From Fremontodendron californicum (taxonomy: Eukaryota > Streptophyta > Magnoliopsida > Malvales > Malvaceae), in NCBI GenBank assembly GCA_030761205.1, contig JAULJL010000039.1, forward strand, positions 9,682,001-9,746,000: a stretch of 64,000 nt of DNA, given 5' to 3'. Each line of letters starts with the position of its first letter. Positions within the stretch are counted from its first letter, which is position 1. The notes beneath the pieces were generated by a model. It made no database searches. It was not told the DNA's origin and worked only from the letters and a program-made list of their open reading frames with translations. Positions 45,644 to 56,500 of this stretch are shown here, in pieces. The translations under genes were made by a program, and so were the position numbers.

Positions 45644-48600
45644 ATTTTTTTTGTTTTTGTTTTTGTTTTTGTTTTTGTTTTTGTTATTTATTTATTTATT
45701 TATTATTATTATTATATTTTATTAGTTTTTTTTTTAAATCGTTGGGTTGATCCGGGAATTGTTGGGCTTTGAGGCCCAAAGAGAAACGGGCGAGCCAGTT
45801 GGGCCTGCTGGCCTGGCAGGCTAATTGAGCCTAGCAGGCCAACTGGGCCTGCTGGCTAGCAGGCCAGCAGCCTGTTAGCCCAACTGGCTTGGTAGCCAGC
45901 CCAGCAACCCTGGCCAGGCAACCAGCTGCCAAGCAGCAGCCACCATCTCCACCGCCACACCTGCCCCATTTGCACTGCACCACAGCCTCACTTGCACCCT
46001 GGCAGCCTGCCATGCCAACCCCCCAGCCAATCACCAATCCAACTGCCCCTACCCACTTGCACTGACCTAGCCTAATCCACCACCCACCTAACTCTATCTC
46101 CACCACCCACCTAACCCTAGGCCTACCACCTTTAGCCCCCCTGAACCACCCTTATAAAACCTTAACCTAAACCCAGGAGAGGGTTCGGTTCGGACCCCCG
46201 AGAGAGAACTCCCAACACCCTCACTCTCGGGTCCCAACCCCCAAATTTGGAACCCTGCAACAAAAATTACCAGAAAATCGCAACCAACAAAATTGCAACC
46301 AACAATAAAAAAAAAACCACCATTAGGGTTTCGAGTCCTTTGGGCTGAGAGGGTTCGGGCTAGTAGAAGGGCAAACCCAAGCGTTGGTCAGGTGAGGAAC
46401 GAGGTGGTGAGACTAGGCTTGGATTTTGAGACTGATCGGAAGGCTGAAGAGAGAGATCGGAATAGGAAAATGTTAGGATTTCGGGCTTAGATCTACAAGG
46501 CTTAGGTTTGATTTGGAGAGAACCGATCGGATATCTGGCTAAAGGAGGAGAGAAGGGCTATTTTTGGGGTGGTGGACGACGAAGGCGGTGGCCGATTTCT
46601 TGGATTTTAGAGAGAGAGAGAGCTTTCGGGGAGGAGAGAGAGAGAGTAGAAGAAATAAAAAAAATTTAAAAACTTTGGATTTTATAGGGGTGCAAAATGC
46701 ACCGTTTGGATTAGTGGGGGAGGGATCAGCGCGGGTTACAAGATCCAAACCCGCGACTCGCGCAGCTGACCCAACCAGGAAGGAAAGAAAAAAGAAGAAA
46801 AGAAAAAACAAAAAAAAAAAAGAAAAAAAAAAGAAAAAGAAAGGAAATTCTAAAAGTTTTTTTTTTTGGAACTAATCCAAGCATTCGAGAGTTGGACTTT
46901 CACAATTTTCGAGGTAAGTTTTATTAGCATTCATTCATTCATTTTTCTTTATTCTTTATTCTATTTTCTTCTTTTATTTATTTTATGTATTTATTTATTT
47001 TATGTATTTATTTTTATCTTCTTTTAACCTTTCGGTAAATTTTAATTTTATACTTTCTTTGTTATAATAGTTATTACTGTTATGGTGATTATATTATACA
47101 CTGGTTTTCCTTTTTTATTTTATTTAATAATTTTATTATCATGATCTCATTTCCTTTACATATATGTATATATATTATTTTTATTATTATTATCGAAATT
47201 ATTATAACCTTTTTTATTTTATTTTATTTTAAGAAAAAAAAATCAAAGATAGCATTCTGATACACGCGGGTGAAGATATGTCTTTTAAATTATTTTCGTT
47301 AAAAGAAATCATCTAAACGAATCCTTCCATGGGACGGTCGAAGTATCAATCATTCCTAGAAACGGTACAAGTAAAAATAGTGGTCGAAATATTATCGAAA
47401 GTATCAGAGTGGTTCGGAAATTATTTTTATTAGATAATTTCTTTTATTTCGAAAATAATCATAGAAGGCAATTTCGTCATTTTTGTCTTCCTTGTTTTGT
47501 TGTGTTTTGTTTTCAACCGAAGAATAAAAAAAAAAGAGATTTAAGAAAGATGATCCGCCGATGACGGAATTCGAAGGATATTACAGTAGTGATTCCTAAG
47601 ATATCTTGAGGTGAGAAAATTTCGTTAAAATATCACCAAAAGTATTGGGAGTATTTAACGAGCATTTTCAATAAAAGATTCGCATTCACTTCATAAATAA
47701 AAAATAATTTCTTTTTACACAAACAAATGATCTTGAAAAATAAATGTCGATGACGAATCTCCGACGACGGAAGTCGAGGGACGTCATAATAGTGATTCCT
47801 AAGATGTCCTAAGGTGAGAGGATCTCGTTAAATACCACCAAAAGTATTGGGAATATTTAATGAGCATTCTCGATAAAAGATTTATGCTCACTTTCACTTT
47901 CAAAAAATAATGACAATTTCTTTTTTAGATTAATAAACATGTTTTGAAAAATAAATAAAAAGGGAATTAATCATAAATACCATTGTTGAGTCCATTAAAT
48001 CGAAGTTTAAGATAACACATGATTAATTGGTACCGTCTTATAATGGGCGTCGTGGGGTGCTAATACCTTCCCCATACGTAACCGTACTCCCGAACTCGTC
48101 ATGATTTTTTTCTCTGGTTTTCAATCGCAGACTTCAAAATTATCTTTTTAAAAGGTTTTTAAGTAATTTTAAAATTCTTTTCAAAGATAGATTTTAATAG
48201 GTGGCCAATCACACCTAGTCAAAAAAGATTGATGGCGACTCCATTTTATTTTGAAAATCGTCTAGCGGTCGAAAAATCGTTATGACAGGTTAGTTAGGGT
48301 ATTTTTCTTCTTTTCTTTTTTAATGAAGAAGGAAAGAAGGAAAAAGAAAAGAAAAGAAAAGCAAGAGGAAAGAAAGGATAAAGGAGAAAGAGGGAAGAAA
48401 GGAAAGAGAACAAAAAAAAAAAATTTGTCTGTTGGTGTAGTTTTCGTATTCGTGTTATTTTTTTGTTTGTTAAAAGAATTATAAAATTTATATAAATTTT
48501 ACCCGTTAGTAATTCGTTTTAAATAGATTTTAACACGTTCGTGTCTTCGTGTCGTGTTCATGTTCGTATTATTTTTTCGTGTGTTCAAAGTATTATAAAT

Positions 48601-49200
48601 TTATATAAATTTTTACACGTTAGTAATTCGTTTTATATAGATTTTGTCACGTTGTGTATTTGTGTTGTGTTCATATTATTTTTTGTGTCGTATCGTGTTT
48701 TATTTATTTTTCTCATGTTGTGTTCATGTCGTGTTTCAATTCATCCAAATATTTGCATAATTTGTCATAGTGGTTCAATTTAGATAAAAATTTGTGTGTT
48801 TGCATCATGTCCCAATTCATTCATATTTTGCATAATTTGTTATAGTGATTCAATTCAGAGAAAAAGTTATATGTTTGTGTCGTTTTCGTGTTATTTTATC
48901 GTGTGCTTAAAATATTATAAATTTATATACATTTTTACACGTTAATAATTCGTTTTATGTAGATTTTGACACGTCCATATATTTGTATTGCGTTCATGTT
49001 ATTTTTTGTGTTATGTCATGTTTTTATTGTCTTCCATGTTATTTTTGTGTCATATCTCAATTCATCCTATATTTTGCATAGTTTTGTCATAGTGATTCAA
49101 TTATAACTCTAAATTCATTTACTTAAGAATTAGATTATTACACCTGTTATACATTAATATAAATATGAGATTCAAAACTTTAATTAATTTTCGGGACATA
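44640..49200 (+). repeat. Duplicated unit with hairpin and CGTGTCGTGTT repeats, second copy split by a solo LTR
   Basis: Unit 1 (about 44640-45225) and unit 2 (about 45226-49200, minus the solo LTR 45329-48287) share a hairpin (TTGTCCCCAAGCAA ... TTGCTTGGGGACAA), an AATTAGGGTAT-like segment, a GAAAGGAAAG purine tract and TTCGTGTCGTGTT-type repeats. The TTTATATAAATTTT/GCATAATTTGTCATAGTG sub-unit recurs three more times at 48480-49100. GTGTCGTGTT motifs are common in plant hAT MITEs. Confidence 0.6.
45329..48287 (+). mobile_element. Tat/Ogre-related solo LTR (TGTAGCGACC family)
   Basis: Starts TGTAGCGACCTATTTTTGTC and ends AATCGTTATGACA. GGTTA is duplicated at 45324-45328 and 48288-48292. Its U5 carries the same module as the Ogre-like LTRs (TACCTTCCCCATACGTAACC, TAATAGGTGGCCAATCACAC, GATGGCGACTCC). 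It contains a TTTTCG microsatellite (45600-45690), a GC-rich GGCCTGCTGGC block (45780-46140) and purine-rich tracts (46600-46860). Predicted peptides of about 90-100 residues here have no recognisable domain. Confidence 0.88.
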
Positions 49201-50100
49201 TTCTCGTCAATATTAAAAATATCCCCTAAAAGTGGCATATGTTTGAATTGGTTAACCGATTTGAACAGTAATGCTACTGGTTCGAATATTTTTCTCCGAC
49301 CTATTTGTTCTATCACCTAATTCTAATGTAGTTTATTGATTTTTTCCATTAATTTAATATTTTTATAAATATTGATAATTCTTTGATTGTGATTGTAATT
49401 TCTATTTGTAATATATAACCTCATAAAAAAAATCAACGATTAACCTTTTATTTTGGTTTTTTTCTTACCTAGCTTTTCTCGGATATAAGGGACCGCTATA
49501 TATCCAACTGAGTATTTTTCTCTGTAAAAACTGAAATTGTATTGGGTTTTGCAAAAGTAAAAAAAATTCGATACATTATCCAAATTCCAAAGGGCATGTT
49601 AATTAAAAAAAAGAAAAATGTGGCAACTGCAAATGCAGGCAATTGAGTAAGATCTTTAATTTAGGCCTTGCAGATATGTTATTGATTTTGTTCGGATCGT
49701 TTTAAAATAGATTTTGGTAGAATATTCGATTAGGGATCGGGTTTAATTTTTTTATAAAGTTTAAGGGTCCAAATTTTGCATTAAGAAGAATTTTAAGTTT
49801 TAAATCTTTAGCTCTTTCTCTTATATTTATACTTAGGAATGAGTTTCTCGTCGTTTGAGACACATTTGTTTATTGGAGGAGATAGCAATTCGAGTATTCA
49901 TGTCGTTTCGTATATTTTTTCGTGTCATAATCATGTTTAAGTTGTTTTATATTTATATAAGTTTTGACGTGTTAATAATTTGTGTTAAATAGATTTTGAC
50001 ATGTTCGTATATTAATTTCGTGTTCGTATTTTTTATCGTATCGTATAATCGTGTAATGTCCAATATTATCAGGTTTAGGGAGAGAAAGATTTCTGACAAA
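49201..50100. other. AT-rich intergenic DNA with hAT-like fragments
   Basis: No gene seen. TTCGTGTCATAATCATGTT and GACATGTTCGTATATTAATT near 49910-50050 are further pieces of the GTGTCGTGTT repeat class. Confidence 0.4.
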
Positions 50101-50139
50101 TCATTGAAATATGACCGTTTTAACATGTTGTCTTGACTT

Positions 50140-50560
50140 CCAGGTGCGAGTATTCAAATGCCTATGATCGAGAATTCAGATGCTAGACCAAATTTGAATT
50201 TTGCGCTCGCTTTTCTTGTAGGGCATTCGGATGACTTGATGAGAGCACCGAGGTGCCTTAGACCATTTTCCAAACAAACTGGTCTTGCAGCTTAGGCATT
50301 TAGATGCATTCCCTTGGTCATTCAGATGCCTTGACAATTTTTTATTTTGAGTGAAAAATGGTCTTGGATATTCAGATGTCTTGTTTTGGATATTTGATGC
50401 CACCTTATTCATCAACCAAGAACACTTACTCAAAATGGGCATCCAGATGCCTTCATTGAGGCATTCGGATCTCTCCCATCCTTAGGCATTTCGAGTAAAA
50501 ATTACTCTCGGACATTCAGATGCCTCTTCAAAGGCATTCAAATACCTTGACAGCTTTGTA
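50140..50560. repeat. Dispersed GGCATTCAGATGCCT motif cluster
   Basis: About ten degenerate copies of GGCATTYRGATGCCTTG lie within 420 bases, separated by unrelated sequence. The core is a near palindrome (GGCAT...ATGCC). No open frame or known element is recognised. Confidence 0.6.
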
Positions 50561-50890
50561 CAACTTCTTGATTTTTTGGCCTTTAATCACTTCAATACAT
50601 CTCTAATATTTTTCACTTGAAATCATTCATTTTTAATCTTTTAACAGTTCCTTTGAATTATTACTCAAATCAAAATTCTTTTCGCATTTAGATTGACACT
50701 TTCCTTATTCTTTTAACTTCAAATATAAAATCAAAAACTTAAAATTGAAATTTTCAAATAAATTCATAATGAAAAAAAGTTTTGATATAAAAAAAAAAAT
50801 ACGATTTCAACAAAAGAATCATGGGGAATGGATAAAAAGGAGAAATTTGGAATTAGGAAGGGTACACGTTGCCTACCAAAATGCTTTAAA

Positions 50891-51075
50891 TTTTTTTTTT
50901 TAAACCCAGAGTGTTCCCCATCCCCATTTTATGGTTGATGGAAGCCTAATCCCTGTCGGGCCGGAAGTGTAATGGTAAAGCCCTCCCAACATTGGAGACT
51001 CCCAAAATTAAAACCTTAATTCTCATCTAAGGAATTGGAGCCACTAATCACTTAACCAACCAACCAAATGTTGGT
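50891..51075 (-). mobile_element. tRNA-derived SINE
   Basis: The perfect 13-bp target duplication AAAATGCTTTAAA lies at 50878-50890 and 51076-51088. On the minus strand the element starts ACCAACATTTGGTTGGTTGG and ends in an A tail (the T run 50891-50901). It shares TGTTGGGAGGGCTTTACCAT and the ATCAACCATAAAATG region with the SINEs at 53271 and 53471. Its box A and B are decayed. Confidence 0.85.
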
Positions 51076-51227
51076 AAAATGCTTTAAACTTTCATGTACG
51101 GTTATATTTGCAAAAAGGAAAAAGGAAAAAAAAAGGATATTGAAAGTTAAGGCAGGATTAAAATATTTGTCTGATCAAATAACAAGTAAATGAATGAATT
51201 TCAGTTGATAAAAGATTTGGTTGGAAT

Positions 51228-52293
51228 TAGACCTGTTCAAGAGTTCAATTATTGTTTAAATCCGAAGGTTCATTTGATATTTCGGAGAGTTTGGACAAAA
51301 ATATTAGATCCAAAATATGAATTTGGACAAAAAAATGAGATCCGTTTAGAAAACGGGTCAGGCCTTGACTCCAACAATCAAGGCTCGAGCCCGACCTGGT
51401 CCGACCCAGCATATGTTTTATTTATATAATATATTATTTTTATATTTACTACTATTTGTTATCACATGGTTTCGTACGTGAATACTCGTTGATTTATTTA
51501 TTTTTTGAATATATAATTGTATATATAAAAATACACAAAACTAATAAATTGTATATTAAGTAAAATTTGCATTAACATGTGAAGTTTTTTATATGCAAAT
51601 TATATCAAATTATAAAAAATTAATTACAAATATAAAAAAATTCAATATCAATTTTATTATTATTTATATTTATATCAAATAAATTGATTTATTAATAAAA
51701 AGTTAAAACTTTTAAGATAAAGTAATTGCATTTCAATACTTTTTTTATTTAATATTAAATTAATTCATTTAACGAAAGTGTTTTAGTCAAATTAAATTTT
51801 TTTACTTATAAATTAGATAAATCTTATTAATAATAAAAAATTATTTATAACGGCAATTTAAAAATATAGTGAACAACAATGATTATTTTTATATTTTGTC
51901 AGTTCAAAAGATTCTTCACATTCGTATTTATATATATATATTATATATTATAGATATATATTATGTAATTTATATCATATAAAAATATATATAATAATAT
52001 AGTGTAAGTATTTAAATATATATTAAGTTATCCATGTTTTAAAATTTAATATAAAAAAATTACTAAAAATTAAATAAAAAATAACATATTTATTTAAATT
52101 TTAAAAATAATAATATGAGAGTGTCTAAACAGATTTTAACTATTTATTTATAAATATAAACGAACTTAACAAAATTTAAAACTTTTATTTTAAATCAAAT
52201 CAAATTTAAATAATTATATATATATATATAATATTATTATATTTAAATTCGACCCAAATATAATCCAACCCGATTAATGAAAACTTCTAGAGA
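51228..52293. mobile_element. Possible hAT-like element
   Basis: Left end TAGACCTGTTCAAGAG and reversed right end TAGAAGTTTTCATTAA agree at 10 of 16. GGCCTTGACTCC and CCCGACCTGGTCCGACCC lie near the left, and CGACCC and CCAACCCGATT near the right. The flanks GTTGGAAT and GCCGGAAT agree at 6 of 8. The centre is an AT-rich block with long TA runs and no genes. Confidence 0.4.
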
Positions 52294-52566
52294 GCCGGAA
52301 TCCCCTTTCTCTTAAATAAAAATATTTAATGACATTGATAAATGTGTGTATGGTGCATATGCTTTCGAGCCTTGCAATTTGATTGGATGATAGAAAGTCT
52401 CCAGAATTGCTATACAATTTCGAGCCGACGCAAACGCCTCAATTATTATTATTGCAATTAATTCCGATCAGACCATTCATTACCATGGTAATGCATAATT
52501 GCATATTTGTCCTATTCTATATTTGTCGTTACTGTTAGAGCGTAAAAGGGAAAGTAAAAAATAAAT

Positions 52567-52743
52567 GGATTTTGCTCACTAGAAAGACACTTTTAAAATT
52601 ATTAAATATAATAATATTTTCAATTAATGAATTAAAAATAATAAATAAAATTATCAATTTTTTTATTTAATACAATGGTATTATTATAAATAATATATTA
52701 ACTAATCTTAAAAAATATTCTAAAGATTTTCGTTAACAAAATT
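52567..52743. mobile_element. Short MITE, sister of 41686-41865
   Basis: Left end GGATTTTGCTCACTAG and reversed right end AAATTTTGTTAACGAAAATC are decayed inverted repeats. The right half aligns well with the copy at 41686-41865. No coding capacity. Confidence 0.55.
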
Positions 52744-52833
52744 TAAAATAAAAATACCCCTACATAATTCGATATCCTTCTACTTTTGTTTTTTCTAATT
52801 TTGCAATTGCATTACAAAATATGAGATTTTTAA

Positions 52834-53228
52834 GCTTTATTTGGTAGGGTGAAAATTGAAAAGATAAAAAATTGAAGGAAAAAAAAGTGAAAAGATACAA
52901 AAAAAAGTTTGTATTGGTATGTTTGATGAGAAAGATGAAAAATAAATTTTTATTTTATTTTCATTCATTATTTGATAGAGTTGAAAAATAAAAGAAAAAA
53001 ATAAAAATTATATTATTTTACCATTATACCCTTTGTAGATTAAGATAAAAAGATAAAACTAAAAAAATGATGGATAATCTTGTAAATATGCATATTTAAC
53101 TCACATCTCTCTAATTTTGTGTCATCTTATTATTTCAATTTGAAATGATTTTTTTTTATGCATTAGGATGAAAAATAATCATCTCTCATTTTTTTTTCAT
53201 CTCATTTTTCTTTGTTACCAAACACATT
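52834..53228. mobile_element. Tourist-like MITE (TTTGGTA ends)
   Basis: TAA lies at both ends (52831-52833 and 53229-53231). The ends GCTTTATTTGGTA and, reversed, AATGTGTTTGGTA share TTTGGTA. The interior is purine-rich on the left and pyrimidine-rich on the right, so it folds back on itself. Confidence 0.55.
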
Positions 53229-53270
53229 TAAAATTCACTTTCTTTTTCATTTTTTCACTCTACTCTTTTC

Positions 53271-53459
53271 ATCAATATTTGGTTGGTTGGAGTGGTAAGC
53301 GATTCCAGCTTTCAAAATAAGGACAAAGGTTCGAGTCTTGGAAGTCACTAATGTTGGGAGGGCTTTACCATCACGCTTCCAAACCCGAATAAGAATTAAT
53401 CTTCTATCAACTATAAAATAAGAATAAGAGACACCTTGAGTTTAGACCAAAAAAAAAAA
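53271..53459 (+). mobile_element. tRNA-derived SINE, full length
   Basis: Starts ATCAATATTTGGTTGGTTGG and ends in an A tail (53449-53459). Box-A-like TGGTTGGAGTGG and box-B-like GGTTCGAGTCTT are about 35 bases apart, as in a tRNA-type internal RNA polymerase III promoter. The body has TGTTGGGAGGGCTTTACCAT. No clear target duplication. Confidence 0.75.
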
Positions 53460-53548
53460 GAGACGAACGTACCAATATTTGATTGGTTGGAATGGTAAAC
53501 GACTTCAACCTCTAAAATGAGGACAATAATTTGAGTTTTAAAAATCAT

Positions 53549-56500
53549 TGTCGCAACCTAAAAAATAACGAGTCTCATCGCAAGATTTTATTATTCGTTA
53601 AGCGTGACATTAAAAAAACCGAGAAAAAGTCGACTTAATTCCTCTAGAAAAATGAAGGTTTTGAAAATGACCTTAAAAAAACATGAAATCGCCACCAATC
53701 TTTTTTAGCTAGGTGTGATCGGCCACCTATTAAAACCGGTTTTATAAAATATTTTAAAAATTAATTAAAACATTTTAAAAACCAATTTCAAGTCTGCGTT
53801 TTAAACCAGAGAAATTAAAGAAGCGGGTTCGGGAGTCGGTTACGTGCGGGGAAGGATTAGCACCCCCACAACACCCGTATAAATCGGTACCTTATTAATC
53901 GTGTGTTATCTCAAGTCTCGGTAAAAATTGGTTTTAAATTTAGTATTTCAAGTTAATTCCCAATTTAAAGAAAAAATAATTCCTTTTTTATTGAAAATGA
54001 TCCGGAATTTGTAAATTCAAAATTTTCCTATATTCCCCAACAAACGTGGCAAAATATAGAAATTTTTATTAGTTTTGAAAAACTTTCCGAATCATTCTCT
54101 TTTTTTTTGAAAGAAAGATATTCCTTTATTAATGATAATTGATGACATTCCCTCCAGCAAATCCAGTAGAGAACTCATGAATTATTTTAACTCGGAAATA
54201 TCTTTATTTTTTATTGAAAAATCATTATCCTTTTGAAAACATTTTAAAAGATATGAATATGTATATGCATGACATAAATAAAATGACATAGCAAAATCTA
54301 AATAATATAATGCTTCCTAAATGATATGACATGATGTAAATGCCTTAGCATATTCTAAAATGAAATGAAATATCCTTAGCATATTCTAAATGAAATAAAA
54401 TATCCTAAGTTATATGACATATTATAAATAAAATGAAATAATTTAAATGACATGGCAAACATGAATGATATGGCATATAAATTAAATGAGATGGAATATG
54501 AAATAATGCTACCATATAATATGCATGAAAATAAAAATGAAAATAATAATGCATGAACACAGTATATGCTAAATAATATGACAAAGAATAAAAATAAATA
54601 AAAAGCATAGGATATCATGAAATATTCCAAATCATATAATAAACAATATAACATAACTCAAAATCATAACAATATCATAGAAATTATCATAGCAAGAATC
54701 ACATATTATATAAAATGCATGAATATGAAAAATGCAATGCATGAAATGTATTTTTTCCTTTAATTAAGGAAATCCGTATATCTAAAAAAGATATCCGGCT
54801 ACCTTAGGAAAATATGTCAAATTAAATATTCTAAAACCAAAATACTTTGTGATTGTTTGAAAACAATTTTGAAAAGCTTGAATTAAAAATAAAAACTGGA
54901 CTAAATCTTTTTTTAAATGGCTCTAATTTCCTAAGTTTAAAAATCCGGACTTGACTACCATTAACTCGAGACTTGAAAAACCATTTTTAGAGTTTAAAAA
55001 GGCTTAGAAACTACCCTAAGTCAGTAGCTAACCCTCCTAATCAGCCCACTCTAAGTAAATTAACCAAAACAGAAAAATGATTTTTCTTTAAATTCAATTC
55101 TGACTCCACTGTCCAGTTTTAATCCACGATTTTTTACCCTATTTTTAAAAATTCAAAAAGTTCTGAAAAAAATATTGGAGACTCAGAACATGTAAAACTA
55201 CACGGAAAAAAAATCGGCTTAATTTTCTGATTAAAGATGAATTCCCAGAAAAATCAGAGATGTACAAGTTTTGGAAGAAAAAAAAAACTGCTTTGCCAAC
55301 ACATTTTTGCCTTTGATAAAATCATTTAAAAATCAAAGTAAAAATATTTGAAACTCCTAAAATGACTTACAAACAGTAGCTAGGACTTTTTGAAAGTTAG
55401 ATAAAAATTTGCTAAGTAAAAAAAATCACAAAGGTAGAATAATCAACTTGACAAACTTAATTTTCCACAAGTGTGCTCAAGAGAGCATGACTTTGAACCA
55501 TTAATTGGCTCAAGTCATTATTCAAGTGGCATGAACATGAAATGCATGAAACAATACAGCAAACATAATGCATGAAATGCATGGACTTAAACCTAAATGT
55601 CATGAAAAAATGCATGGCATTCATAAAGTGACATAGACCTAAATGAACTTGCATGGCATTTAATGCAACCTAGACCTAAAATGTATGAACATGCATGGCA
55701 AATAAACCTAACTTAATAAATAAATATGCATGGCATTTTCACAAACACAAAGCATGCTTAACTCAAAAACTCAACCAAATATCATGCAAATGCTAACCTA
55801 TCAACTAACATGGCAAGAATGCACAAAAAATGCAAAAATTTAAGAGGGCCGAATAGCATAATGTAACAAGCAAACATGGCATTTTCACAAACACTTGGTA
55901 TACTAGCATGCAAAACTAAATCAAATGACATGTAAATGCAAAAACCTACCACCTAACATGGCAAAAAATGCAACACACAATGCAAAACACATGGAGTAGC
56001 CAAATGGCCTCAAGCTCCAACAAGCATGGCATTTTCACAAACACTTGGTATACTAACATGATCAACTAAAATATAACACTTAAATCATGCAAAAACCACA
56101 CAAGCATTTTCACAAACACTTAATATGCTAAATCTAAAACATGCTCAACTAAGATATAAAACTCAAATCATGCAAAGACCACACAAGCATTTTCACAAAC
56201 ACTTGATATACTAAATCTAAAACATGCTCAAATTTAAGCAACATGAAAACAGAAAATTAAAAATGCAAAAACATGATATTTAAAACATAAATGGCAACAA
56301 ACAAAGCAACCAAATTAAAATATAACTCAAGAATATGAATTAACATAACATTTAAAACATCAAAATCAAAGAAAATAACATAAACAATATGGTAAAATAA
56401 ATCAAAACAACAACTTAAAATAAATAATGTAGGCCATTTGGCCATGGTGAGTTTATTGTAAAAATAAAATGTAAAAAAAATATACTTAAGAAAGAGATGA

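Noticed and set aside
46293..46875. Open frames of 65-103 codons in the solo LTR at 45329-48287
   Set aside because: Low-complexity Arg/Lys-rich peptides from purine tracts, with no homology recognised. They lie inside a solo LTR.
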